The notes beneath the pieces are model-generated. The model made no database searches, was not told the DNA's origin, and was given only the letters and a program-made list of their open reading frames with translations. A DNA stretch of 64,000 nt from Aquibium microcysteis (GTDB lineage Bacteria > Pseudomonadota > Alphaproteobacteria > Rhizobiales > Rhizobiaceae), in assembly GCF_014495845.1 (NCBI RefSeq), contig NZ_CP061080.1, positions 3,089,001 through 3,153,000 on the forward strand, written 5' to 3'. Of the stretch, positions 40,600-48,840 are shown piece after piece. A program made the translations under genes and the position numbers. How positions within the stretch are numbered: the first letter of the stretch is position 1; each line of letters begins with the position of its first letter.

Positions 40600-41643
40600 A
40601 TGGCTGGAAAAGATCATCTCGACACTGAAACCTCCGTGTCGGCGGAGATTACAGGAAGCGGTCTGAAGGCAAGTGCAAAGAGCCGCTTTATTGCGGCCGT
40701 CGACCGATTAGGTGGGAATATAATTGATCTGCTAAATACTCCTATTGAGGCAAGAAATAACCAGGCGCGCACGTTGGCAGATAGTCGCGCTAGGATGCTG
40801 GAAAAAGTTACTGAGATAGCACTGAAGAAGATTAACGAGGATCCCTCACTTGTAGATCGGGCCATTGAAGCGCATTTTCAATCCATCCTGAATCGCCAGG
40901 CAAACAAGGATGGAGTCCTCGCTAAAGCAATAGACGAATTGCGCGCGCGGCCGCCTTCGGACGCGCAGGCGGCTAACGGAAATCTGCGGTTAGACGAAAG
41001 CTTTCTCAACCCATTTGAGCGATTTGCTGAAGATGCGTCCACAGAAGATTTGCGAGAGAAGTGGGCGCGGATACTCGCATCAGAAATACGGGAGCCGGGA
41101 TCGGTCACCCCGAGATTTCTTAGGATAGTTAATGAAATCGACGCATTTGAAGCCGCTACCTTTGCTGAGCTAAATGAGCATCGTGCGGCATTTGTAATTC
41201 CCATCTGCCTCAACAAAAATGTTGGGTGGAATAAGTGGTCTGCACTTGAGGCTAGCGGATTAATAGTCCCATCTATATTTGGACAAGTAAGAAAATTTAC
41301 CCTGATCAGCGACATTAGTGGTATAAAAGTATGGACTATGCTCTTCAATAGATTTGGGTTGGGCTTTCCAGCTTCAGTATCGTTAGGCCGCCTCCCACAT
41401 GCGGAAACGGGCCATTCGGCTCATCCCATCGAAGTTTTTGACGAAACTCCTCAAATTCCCGTTAGAATCATTACAGATGAAGGCATGACGCTCACGAGAC
41501 TAATGGAAGACAATGAAGAAGAAGTAGTATTGCGTTTGTGCCAGAAAATTTCGGACGCAGTCGGGGAAAAGATGTTTATCTACGAGCGATACAATGAAGA
41601 GGACTGGATAGTGACCAGGAGCGTGGAGCCATTAAGCCTTTAG
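40600..41643 (+). CDS. DUF2806-like protein, AT-rich cargo gene
   Basis: 347 residues. FAEDASTEDLREKWARILAS, EIREPGSVTPRFLRIVNEID and DAFEAATFAELNEHRAAFVI fit DUF2806-domain proteins, found on phages and in defence islands. Base composition is clearly more AT-rich than neighbours (for example around 40700-40760), indicating recent transfer. N-terminus amphipathic; no membrane segment. Effect on host or rival phage is unknown. Confidence 0.65.
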   Translation: MAGKDHLDTETSVSAEITGSGLKASAKSRFIAAVDRLGGNIIDLLNTPIEARNNQARTLADSRARMLEKVTEIALKKINEDPSLVDRAIEAHFQSILNRQANKDGVLAKAIDELRARPPSDAQAANGNLRLDESFLNPFERFAEDASTEDLREKWARILASEIREPGSVTPRFLRIVNEIDAFEAATFAELNEHRAAFVIPICLNKNVGWNKWSALEASGLIVPSIFGQVRKFTLISDISGIKVWTMLFNRFGLGFPASVSLGRLPHAETGHSAHPIEVFDETPQIPVRIITDEGMTLTRLMEDNEEEVVLRLCQKISDAVGEKMFIYERYNEEDWIVTRSVEPLSL

Positions 41644-41828
41644 TGTCAAAGTCGCGAGAAATTCCTAGACTTTGTACGAGGCCTTTAATGGTCGTTTCGG
41701 TTACAATTTGCTGAGGTCCTGCAACCTGTTAAGAGCGGCTTTCGTAGCGGGATCGACCAATACCGACCCGCCCCCTTCCCCACAACGCAATCGTTCGCGC
41801 TAAGTGGAGAAAGACCAGCGTCTTGGTG

Positions 41829-41942
41829 CTACATGACCCCGAACCAGATTGCGACAAACACGGCTATGGCAGTCGCGATCCCCGCGAAGAACGCGCGACG
41901 GCTTCTGAACCGTACATCGGCCAGCCGATCTTCAGGCTCCAT
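41829..41942 (-). CDS. 37-residue single-TM peptide
   Basis: ATG 41942 overlaps the SRAP stop by 11 bp. It begins MEPEDRLADVRFRSRR and then has one hydrophobic segment (AFFAGIATAIAVFVAIWFGV) ending at a TAG at 41829. Charge pattern and length fit a small inner-membrane protein; too short for routine gene calls. Confidence 0.6.
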   Translation of the reverse strand: MEPEDRLADVRFRSRRAFFAGIATAIAVFVAIWFGVM

Positions 41943-42585
41943 CGACTGCCTCCGGCTTCGGCACGATCATCAGTAGCTCATCGGCAAGCGGCCGTTGCAG
42001 CTCTTTCGCTTCTTCCCATGGCGCGGTGAGCCAGGTCTCCATTTCTACGGTCGTCGTAAGGATAGCCGGCATCGCCTTCGGATGCACTGGCTTCACGACA
42101 GCATTCGGCGCGGTCGTCAGGAATCCGAACAGGTCGAAATCGCCGGGCCCGTCCTTCACCTTTCGGACGCCGTGCCACCGCGTCCAGATCCCGGCGAAGA
42201 AGAACAGCGGCCGGCTCTCATCGATCGCGAACCAGACGTTCGGCGTGCGGCCGTTCTCGTCCTTAGTAGGGCTCGGCTCGGCGAAGGAAGTCGCGGCCAC
42301 CACGCACCGGCTCGAAACGCCGAGCCAACGGCGCCAGTGCGGCGAGCCGACGTTGCGAATGTTCGTAACGCCGCGGTCGGCGCCCTTCACGTAGGCCGGC
42401 GGCGACGGCATTCCCCACTGCAGCATCGCCAGCTCGCGCTCGCCGTCCTCGCCGACGCGCACCACGGGCGCCGGGTAGTTCGGATAGATGCTGCCGGGGG
42501 CAAGGTTGCCGGCTGCGCTGCGCATCGCCCGCGTGAAGTCGAGGATGGCCTGTGGCCCTTTGGAGATGTTGTAGAGGTTGCACAT
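41932..42585 (-). CDS. SOS response-associated peptidase (SRAP, YedK/HMCES-like)
   Basis: 217 residues. Catalytic Cys2 exposed after Met removal (MCNLY), TNIRN at 74-78, SFAEP with Glu at about 103, and HPKAMPAIL with His168. This family covalently shields abasic sites in single-stranded DNA. Known in many phages and defence-linked loci. Own promoter region at 42586-42661. Confidence 0.9.
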   Translation of the reverse strand: MCNLYNISKGPQAILDFTRAMRSAAGNLAPGSIYPNYPAPVVRVGEDGERELAMLQWGMPSPPAYVKGADRGVTNIRNVGSPHWRRWLGVSSRCVVAATSFAEPSPTKDENGRTPNVWFAIDESRPLFFFAGIWTRWHGVRKVKDGPGDFDLFGFLTTAPNAVVKPVHPKAMPAILTTTVEMETWLTAPWEEAKELQRPLADELLMIVPKPEAVDGA

Positions 42586-42661
42586 GAGCAGCAGTATGCA
42601 CCAAAAACGCGCTCGAAGCCCGTCAAACCAATGGGGAAAATGGGCAGGTCGTGTGATGTTG

Positions 42662-43354
42662 TCAGGTCAACTGGATATCGATACCTTCGAAAAAATCGGC
42701 CATCCGTGCCAGATGTCGTGTGACCTGTCGCCAAGCCGGGGGACTTCCGCGCTCACCATCGTCGAGAACATCGAACACGGCGTAGAGCGCAAGCACATTG
42801 AAGCCTGCATCCTCCAGCTTTATCTTGGCAGCACAAAGTTGCGAGCCGGACGTGAGGACATCGTCGAAGACGACTACATCTTTGGGGGATTTGGGATTCA
42901 CACGTAGCATCCCGATATGTGTTTCCACGTTCCGGCGACGCTCGTTCCTGTGTGCCTTGCCCATTTGCTCTTGCCACCGAAGGGCATCAAACGCTGAAAG
43001 ATGAGGGCTTCTCGCTGCGATGGCCTGCGCTAACTGCAACGTGCGGAATTCATTCAGCTCGCCAACGACGCCGTCACCGTTAGGAACAGGGACTATGGTC
43101 GCGCCCCCTAAACCCGCGGCGACCATATGCTCCGCAACGCGGGAAAAGATGTCGGACTCAAAGGTGGATCGCGTCGCAGCGTCAATTCTGTAGGTTTGTC
43201 CATCGCGAACTTTCCAGCTGAAGTGCGCACGGTCCGATAGGGGCTCCCCCTTGATGATTTTCTTCGCGTGGATCGCCGTCCATTCGTCCTCATTTTTCTG
43301 GACGCTAGGGTCTGTCTTGTATCGAATGAGGGTCGAGACACTTATCTCAGGCAT
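42662..43354 (-). CDS. Phosphoribosyltransferase-like protein (ShosT-like)
   Basis: About 230 residues, start ATG 43354 (overlaps the DprA-like stop by 8 bp; an in-frame TTG at 43378 is possible). DVVVFDDVLTSGSQLCAAKI is the PRPP-binding motif of ComF-like PRTases, with a preceding ATIVPVPNGD strand. Paired with DprA as in the ShosTA system, where the PRTase is the toxin. Assignment rests on this pairing. Confidence 0.75.
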   Translation of the reverse strand: MPEISVSTLIRYKTDPSVQKNEDEWTAIHAKKIIKGEPLSDRAHFSWKVRDGQTYRIDAATRSTFESDIFSRVAEHMVAAGLGGATIVPVPNGDGVVGELNEFRTLQLAQAIAARSPHLSAFDALRWQEQMGKAHRNERRRNVETHIGMLRVNPKSPKDVVVFDDVLTSGSQLCAAKIKLEDAGFNVLALYAVFDVLDDGERGSPPAWRQVTRHLARMADFFEGIDIQLT

Positions 43355-44084
43355 GTTCCAATGCTTCGATAATATCAAAGGTCGAGCGAAGAACTTTCGT
43401 CTTGGGATGGCTCAAGAACTTAGACGGCCAAGTTAGCCGAGGATTCTCGGCAACCGCTCTCATGATGAACAGCCAACGCCCCTGACGCTGGCATTCAGCT
43501 GCCTGGTGGAGCGTTCCCGATGTGTCCGAGGCTTCGACGATCACAGTTGCGTCACTCAATAGTGCCATGACGCGGTTTCGCTTCGGGAAGTTGCCTTTGT
43601 AAACCGGTTCTCCGTCCGCAAAAGGAGTGATCAACAGGTGGTTCGAGTAGATTTCTTCCTGAAGTGATTTGTTCTCGATCGGGTAGGCCTTCGACAACGG
43701 CGTGCCGATTACCGCCGCAGTGAATCCGCCAGCTGCAATGGTCGCCTCATGAGCAGCACGGTCCACGCCCTTGGCCAGGCCACTCATCACCAACACGTCA
43801 GCATCCGCCAATTCACGAGCGAGCCTGGTCGCGCGGCGGCGCCCCTCCTCCGACACGTCTCGAGTGCCTACGATTGAAACTGCTCGCTTTGCGAGGAGGT
43901 GGAGGTCGCCGGCGTAGTAGAGGAAGATGTCCCTCTCCCCATAGTTCCGGAGCATATCGAACTGCCGTTCAGATCCGGCAGCACGATCAAACACCCTCAG
44001 AACATTCTGAAGGGTGTCAGTCCGCACCGAAACAGGCGGACGATATCGGCTTGAAGGCCCGGATCTCTGAGAGCGAGCGAGCAT
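43347..44084 (-). CDS. DprA/Smf-family protein (ShosA-like)
   Basis: 245 residues. Rossmann-like core AVSIVGTRDVSEEGRRRATR, VMSGLAKGVDRAAHEATIAA, FPKRNRVMALLSDATVIVEA is classic DprA; the C-terminal winged helix is missing. In ShosTA the DprA-like partner is the antitoxin. No competence genes are nearby, supporting the defence role over natural transformation. Confidence 0.8.
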   Translation of the reverse strand: MLARSQRSGPSSRYRPPVSVRTDTLQNVLRVFDRAAGSERQFDMLRNYGERDIFLYYAGDLHLLAKRAVSIVGTRDVSEEGRRRATRLARELADADVLVMSGLAKGVDRAAHEATIAAGGFTAAVIGTPLSKAYPIENKSLQEEIYSNHLLITPFADGEPVYKGNFPKRNRVMALLSDATVIVEASDTSGTLHQAAECQRQGRWLFIMRAVAENPRLTWPSKFLSHPKTKVLRSTFDIIEALEHA

Positions 44085-44228
44085 AACAACTCCAACGGTT
44101 CGGCAAACACCCTACCTCGATTCTTCGAATCGCGAAATGGCGACCCGCAGGTCTCTGTTACTGTCAAGTGCTATCGGCGCGATGATGTGCCAGTTCCACC
44201 CCCCAACTACGGCAAGCTATCCCCGATT

Positions 44229-44732
44229 CTACCAGGCGCCGCGGCGCCACTCCCATGGCTCGACGAACCGCCCTTGCCACATGCCGGCGCCGACCCGTCG
44301 GGCTTCGGACTGATCCGCGGCATAGGCGCCACGGCTGTACCGGGGCCAGTCGAGCGCATGCCCGTTGCGCACCATCCAGGCGGCCACGCTCTTGCCGTCG
44401 GCGCGGTAGCAGTCGCCCACGAAGCGCCGGTAGCGGTCGCGCTCAACGAAACTGCAGGAGACGGGCCTGGACTGAGCCAGGAAGGCGTCCAGAGCGTTCG
44501 CTGCGACCTGCCCGCACCGATACTCACGACCGGACTTGTCCTGGCATCGCTGCCCGCTCTCTGGCGCGTCGACGCCACGAAGCCGAATCCGCTCGCCCGC
44601 AATCTCAATCGTGTCTCCGTCGATCACAGAAGCGCGCCCCACGAGGGATTGGGCATGGGCCGATGCGCTCACGAAAAGCGCGGCAACAAAAATCGATAGG
44701 CGCAAAAGACGTTCCTCGCGATCGCCGGTCAC
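44229..44732 (-). CDS. Secreted thermonuclease-like protein
   Basis: 167 residues from GTG 44732 (TTG 44705 is an alternative with GAGGAA upstream). Signal peptide LLRLSIFVAALFVSASAHA. SNase fold: ASVIDGDTIEIAGERIRLRG, VDAPE, and RDRYRRFVGDCYRADGKSVAAW. Four Cys. Would act in the periplasm or outside on nucleic acid. Right edge of the cargo island. Confidence 0.85.
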   Translation of the reverse strand: MTGDREERLLRLSIFVAALFVSASAHAQSLVGRASVIDGDTIEIAGERIRLRGVDAPESGQRCQDKSGREYRCGQVAANALDAFLAQSRPVSCSFVERDRYRRFVGDCYRADGKSVAAWMVRNGHALDWPRYSRGAYAADQSEARRVGAGMWQGRFVEPWEWRRGAW

Positions 44733-44905
44733 TCCGAACAGACATGGCTCTGCCTTACGTCACATCAGTACGATTTCCGATTGTGTTCGTCACGCCTGAT
44801 GAGCGCATCCCGCAACGGTTGCCGCCAGTCACGGGTTCGCCGTCGATGAACGCGGAAGCGACAGAAAGAGCAGCATCGCCGTCGAGATGACGAAGGGAGA
44901 CGAGC

Positions 44906-45283
44906 ATGACACGGACGATCGGTGAAGCCCTCTACGAGGAGGCGCAGGAGCGCCTTCGCGACGCCATCAACACCGAAGCAGCCCCGCTGGGCTGGTTCAT
45001 CGCCGAAAGTAACGGCTCGGAATGCTCGGAATACCAGCTTCAGAATGATGATGAGGCCGGCATGTTTCGTGACGACGATGCCGTCTGGGACCACGTCTGG
45101 GAGCGGTCCTTGCTTGAACCTTCCGGAATCGAAGCCCGGGCCTTGGACTGGCTGAAGCGAAACTGCCCGGACGAATACGGGTACATCAAAGCAGCCTGCG
45201 GGAGGGTCTTCCCGTTCTCCCGCACCCCACCACCGAAGAAGGAGGAACCAGATGATCGCCATTGGCGACGCACTGAAGGATGA
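44906..45283 (+). CDS. Early protein, unknown
   Basis: 125 residues, MTRTIGEALYEEAQERLRDA, acidic, with DAVWDHVWERSLLEP. A partly conserved leader (GAAGGGAGACGAGC) precedes the ATG. Overlaps the next gene by 32 bp. No family recognised. Confidence 0.55.
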   Translation: MTRTIGEALYEEAQERLRDAINTEAAPLGWFIAESNGSECSEYQLQNDDEAGMFRDDDAVWDHVWERSLLEPSGIEARALDWLKRNCPDEYGYIKAACGRVFPFSRTPPPKKEEPDDRHWRRTEG

Positions 45284-45584
45284 GGCGACTCGGAAGATCG
45301 TCTCGTCGCATCCATTCCGCCTCGATGACTGGCAGGTGGCGGACCTGAGCTTCGACGTAGCGGAAGGCAAGCCTGACCACTGCCATGTGTGCGTCGACGC
45401 ATCGAAGCGGGATGCCATCTGGATAACCGCTATCGATCAGGGCGGTGCCAAGATCTGCGAGATCGGACTCGAGCTGCAGGACGGCGTCTTTCGGGTGCTG
45501 GCCTATGACTCAGACCATGAGGAGCCCGTCATCGTGAAGATCACGGAGAGCGACGTCGTGGTCGACACGTCCGAGCGCCGGTGA
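45252..45584 (+). CDS. Early protein, unknown
   Basis: 110 residues. AAGGAGGAACCAG before ATG is a very strong ribosome-binding site. Acidic, beta-rich (PDHCHVCVDASKRDAIWITA, GGAKICEIGLELQDGVFRVL). Unknown. Confidence 0.6.
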   Translation: MIAIGDALKDEATRKIVSSHPFRLDDWQVADLSFDVAEGKPDHCHVCVDASKRDAIWITAIDQGGAKICEIGLELQDGVFRVLAYDSDHEEPVIVKITESDVVVDTSERR

Positions 45585-45654
45585 CCGCATTCAGCTGCGC
45601 CCGATCCGGCTCGAGCACGACGTCGACCGCGACTGGCCCACCCCGATCGTCGAA

Positions 45655-45686
45655 CCCGCCACCCATGGCAACCAAGGAGACCAACT
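45655..45686 (+). repeat. Start-associated leader, copy 7
   Basis: CCCGCCACCCATGGC, then AACCAAGGAGACC before ATG 45687. Confidence 0.65.
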
Positions 45687-45752
45687 ATGCCCACCTTCGA
45701 CAACATCGTGAAGGAGACCGCCGACGATCGGGAGGTCGGCGATGCAGCCTGA
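45687..45752 (+). CDS. 21-residue peptide with full leader
   Basis: ATG 45687 lies right after a strong leader copy; the peptide begins MPTFDNIVKETADD and ends with TGA at 45750-45752, overlapping the next ATG by 11 bp. Acidic. Leader and overlap argue for real translation; it may couple translation of the HTH gene. Confidence 0.55.
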   Translation: MPTFDNIVKETADDREVGDAA

Positions 45753-46287
45753 CCAGCTCCTTACCAGGCGACGGCAGAGGGCTCTCATCGACAGCCTCAA
45801 TGCCGGCGCCCTGCTGACCGCCACGAAGCTCAGCGAAACGCACCGCGTCTCCACCCGAACGATCTATCGCGACGTCGCCGACCTTCAGCGGGCCGGCGTC
45901 CCCATCCAGAGCCAGGCGGGCATGGGCTATATGCTGCGCTGGCCGATCCCGATCCCCTCATTCCTTCAGGAGGAACCCGCCATGCCCCACCGCAACGACC
46001 CGCCGACGATCCCGCTCGATGCCGTAGAGTGGATGCCGACCGGCGACGACGCCGACCCGAAAGCGCGGCTGCTGGCGCACATCCGCATCGGCGGCCTCGA
46101 CATGCACCTCGAGGCCTCGGAGATCGAGTACGAGGACGCCGACGGCATCAATCTCCAGTGCGCAAAGGTAGAGAGCCGCCGCTCCGACGACTTCAACTCC
46201 CTCTGCAACATGATGGACTGCAGCTTCGAGACCATCGCGATTGAGGGGCGCGAATACGTCCTGGTTGCCGTGCCCTACGGCCGCTGA
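45742..46287 (+). CDS. HTH regulator with in-frame internal start
   Basis: 181 residues. Residues 1-65 form a DeoR/HTH_11-type helix-turn-helix (THRVSTRTIYRDVADLQRAG). Residue 81 is a Met (ATG 45982) with AGGAGGAACCCGCC in front, which would give a second 100-residue protein without the DNA-binding part (ARLLAHIRIGGLDMHLEASE). May encode two products. Confidence 0.7.
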   Translation: MQPDQLLTRRRQRALIDSLNAGALLTATKLSETHRVSTRTIYRDVADLQRAGVPIQSQAGMGYMLRWPIPIPSFLQEEPAMPHRNDPPTIPLDAVEWMPTGDDADPKARLLAHIRIGGLDMHLEASEIEYEDADGINLQCAKVESRRSDDFNSLCNMMDCSFETIAIEGREYVLVAVPYGR

Positions 46288-46343
46288 CTTGACCGCGGTA
46301 GCCAGGCTCCCATAGCTTCACCTCCTGATAGAAGGAGGAAGAC

Positions 46344-46634
46344 ATGCGACGCCCCCTGCTTGCTGCGATCATCATCGCCGCGGTCGCCGGACCCGCCTTG
46401 GCGCGCAATGTCTATCTCGCCGTGCGGGACTGGCCTGTCGAGCAATTCATCGGAGACATCGACCGGCCCACCCGCATCGACATGCTGGCGGGCATGACCA
46501 AGGTCTTCGACGTCGAGGAGAAGCCGTTCCATGCCTGCCTTGAGGCCAAGGAGGAGGACAGCCTCTGGCGGCGGCGCCCCATCCACGAGGCAATCGACGA
46601 CTGCATCGCCGAACTGCGGGGCTGGAAGAAATAG
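46344..46634 (+). CDS. Small exported protein
   Basis: 96 residues. Signal peptide MRRPLLAAIIIAAVAGPALA. Mature part acidic with two Cys (FHACLEAK, DDCIAELR). Preceded by AGAAGGAGGAAGAC. Followed by a terminator. Unknown periplasmic role. Confidence 0.65.
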   Translation: MRRPLLAAIIIAAVAGPALARNVYLAVRDWPVEQFIGDIDRPTRIDMLAGMTKVFDVEEKPFHACLEAKEEDSLWRRRPIHEAIDDCIAELRGWKK

Positions 46635-46663
46635 CCGACCGCCCATCATCGCAAACCCACCAA

Positions 46664-46688
46664 GCCCGGCCATCGCGCCGGGCTTTTT
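46664..46688 (+). terminator. Intrinsic terminator
   Basis: GCCCGGC pairs with GCCGGGC across six bases (CATCGC) and is followed by five T. Ends the transcript after the exported protein; the next genes must use readthrough or another promoter. Confidence 0.8.
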
Positions 46689-46692
46689 CGTA

Positions 46693-46719
46693 CCCGCAAA
46701 CATGCGCAAGGAGAGACCG
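46693..46719 (+). repeat. Start-associated leader, copy 8
   Basis: CCCGCAAACATGCGC then AAGGAGAGACC before ATG 46720. Confidence 0.6.
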
Positions 46720-47355
46720 ATGGCGGAGACCCTGCCCGGAAAGTTCCGAGACCGAACCGAATACACCTACGCTCAGGTGGAAGGCGCGCTCTGCGCCTGG
46801 GAATGGATGATTCACAACGCGGATAGGGCGCCGCTGAAGGGCTGGTTCGAGACGATTGGCTCGAGCGGGATGCGCATGGTCAGCATGCAAGTCCGAGACA
46901 TCTGCAACCGGGTCTACAAGCACATGGAGGCGAACGGGTACGAGTTCGAACAGGCCTATGACTGGACGTTTGTCCCTGGCGTGATCGGCTACGTCGATTG
47001 GGACCTTCTGATCGACGACAACCAGTACAACGGCGCGCCCTACGATCCCGACATCCATGCGATCTTCACCGCCATGGTCGCCGCCGACAAGGCGCTCCGC
47101 GCGCCAGGCGACCGGTACTTCAACCGCGTCGTCACCGAGGCCGGAAAGGTGGTGACGATGGGATGCCAGAAGAACGCGCCGCATCACGTCGTCAAGATCA
47201 CCGTGACCGTCACGGTCGCCGCCTCCTCGGCGCCGGTGGCAGGCCATGCCGTCGGCCAGGAACTGATCGAAGCCATCCGACGGAGAAAGCCTTCCCTCCT
47301 CTGCGGCGCACAGTTCGAGCTGTGCTCCTTCGAGAAGCCGGCCGTCGCCGCCTGA
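46720..47355 (+). CDS. Early protein, unknown
   Basis: 211 residues, MAETLPGKFRDRTEYTYAQV. Trp/Tyr-rich (WEWMIHNADRAPLKGWFETI, YDWTFVPGVIGYVDWDLLID). Two-domain look, no membrane segment. No family recognised. Precedes the sliding clamp gene. Confidence 0.6.
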   Translation: MAETLPGKFRDRTEYTYAQVEGALCAWEWMIHNADRAPLKGWFETIGSSGMRMVSMQVRDICNRVYKHMEANGYEFEQAYDWTFVPGVIGYVDWDLLIDDNQYNGAPYDPDIHAIFTAMVAADKALRAPGDRYFNRVVTEAGKVVTMGCQKNAPHHVVKITVTVTVAASSAPVAGHAVGQELIEAIRRRKPSLLCGAQFELCSFEKPAVAA

Positions 47356-47358
47356 CCA

Positions 47359-47391
47359 CCCGCAACTATGCAACCAACGGAGAACCGGACC
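47359..47391 (+). repeat. Start-associated leader, copy 9
   Basis: CCCGCAACTATGCAACC then AACGGAGAACC before ATG 47392. Confidence 0.6.
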
Positions 47392-48597
47392 ATGAACGCC
47401 ATGAACCACGTCGCCGCCGCCGTCGCCTCGCTCGACTATGACCGGCTCCTCGTCGCCATGACCAACGCCTGCCGGGTCACCGGCAAGCGCAACACGCTGC
47501 CCATCCTGGACCACGTCACCATCACGGCCAGCCGCGGCGGGGCGCAGGTCTGCGGCACCGACCTCGATCGGTACTTCACCACCTTCGTCCCCGGTCAGGT
47601 CGACAAGGGCTTCGCCTGCATCCTCGACGCCCACAAGCTGCTCGCGGTGCTGAAGAAGGCGAAGGCCGCCCGGACGGTGAACCTGTCGGTGGACGGCGAC
47701 CAGGTCGTCATGTCGATCGGCAAGCTCAACGTCACCACGACGCCGACGGCCAGCATCGACGACGTCCCGCAGCAGAAGTTCCGCGAGGGGCTGAAGAAGT
47801 CGAACTGCTCCTTCATCCTGAAGGCCGAGGTGCTGGCCCGGATCCTGCAGCGGGTCACCTTCGCCGTCTCCACCGAGGAGACGCGCTACTACCTCAACGG
47901 CACCTTCATGCACGTCGTCCAGCGGGCAGGCTACACATTCGACCCGAAGACCGGCGACCCCTCCAACACGCATCTGCCCAAACTCACCTTCGCAGCAACT
48001 GACGGCCACCGGCTGGCCCGCTACGAGATCGACGTGCCGGCCGGCGCCGAGGCCATGCCCGACGAGGGCGTCATCATCCCGCGGATCGCCACTGACGAGC
48101 TGTCCCGGCTCTTGAAGCGGAAGGGCTGCCCGGCCGAGATCATGGTGACGGTGACCGACACGGGCATCTCCTTCCTCATCGGCGAGGACGAGCTGCTGGA
48201 GTCGAAGCTGATCGAAGGCACCTTCCCCGACTACACCCGGGTGCTTCCCTCCGGCAACGACCACCGGCTGGAGATCATGCCGAGCCTGCTGATCGAGGCG
48301 GTGACGCAGGCCTCGACGATTCTCACCGAGCGCGGCCGCGCGGTCCGGCTGAAACTCGGTGACGGCTGGCTGCGCGCCTCGTGCAAGGATCCGGAGTTCG
48401 GGACCACCGAGATGACGATCGCGGCCGAGAACGAGACCCCGCTCGAGATCGGCTTCAACGTCGGCTACCTGCTCGAGGTGTTGGCCCGCGTCGAAGGCAA
48501 GGCGGTGATCAAGTTCGCCGACTGCGGTGCGCCGGTGCTGGTGTCCGACACCGACGACGACTGCGTCCTCTACTGCCTCATGCCCATGCGGGTGTGA
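47392..48597 (+). CDS. dnaN: DNA polymerase III beta-like sliding clamp
   Basis: 401 residues, close to bacterial DnaN (about 370). TRYYLNGTFMHV, LTFAATDGHRLARYEIDV and IIPRIATDELSRLLK are hallmarks, and the end LYCLMPMRV matches the family's C-terminus that contacts clamp-binding peptides. Three clamp repeats can be followed. No phage DNA polymerase is visible in the window, so the clamp probably recruits host Pol III to phage DNA or displaces the host clamp. Confidence 0.9.
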   Translation: MNAMNHVAAAVASLDYDRLLVAMTNACRVTGKRNTLPILDHVTITASRGGAQVCGTDLDRYFTTFVPGQVDKGFACILDAHKLLAVLKKAKAARTVNLSVDGDQVVMSIGKLNVTTTPTASIDDVPQQKFREGLKKSNCSFILKAEVLARILQRVTFAVSTEETRYYLNGTFMHVVQRAGYTFDPKTGDPSNTHLPKLTFAATDGHRLARYEIDVPAGAEAMPDEGVIIPRIATDELSRLLKRKGCPAEIMVTVTDTGISFLIGEDELLESKLIEGTFPDYTRVLPSGNDHRLEIMPSLLIEAVTQASTILTERGRAVRLKLGDGWLRASCKDPEFGTTEMTIAAENETPLEIGFNVGYLLEVLARVEGKAVIKFADCGAPVLVSDTDDDCVLYCLMPMRV

Positions 48598-48629
48598 AAC
48601 CTGCCGGGGCGGCCGCACGCCGCCCCACC

Positions 48630-48660
48630 CCCTCAATCATGAACCCATAGGAGAAGGCCG
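48630..48660 (+). repeat. Start-associated leader, copy 10
   Basis: CCCTCAATCATGAACCC then ATAGGAGAAGG before ATG 48661. Confidence 0.55.
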
Positions 48661-48840
48661 ATGGCCAGACGAAGGAAGCTCGTCACCATGCTCGTCACGG
48701 TGTCCGTCAACCTGGACATGTGCGCCCGCGATGCGCGGCGCGAAGTCCGCACGCTCGTTAACGAGCAGTGCAACTACCGCTGCGACCCGGAGGACATCCG
48801 GGTGCGTAGCGTCGAGCGGGTCCGGGCGGAGGTGGCATGA
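48661..48840 (+). CDS. Small basic early protein
   Basis: 59 residues, MARRRKLVTMLVTVSVNLDM, with two Cys (DMCARDARRE, EQCNYRCDPE). The leader copy and ATGA overlap with the next gene support it. Unknown. Confidence 0.6.
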   Translation: MARRRKLVTMLVTVSVNLDMCARDARREVRTLVNEQCNYRCDPEDIRVRSVERVRAEVA

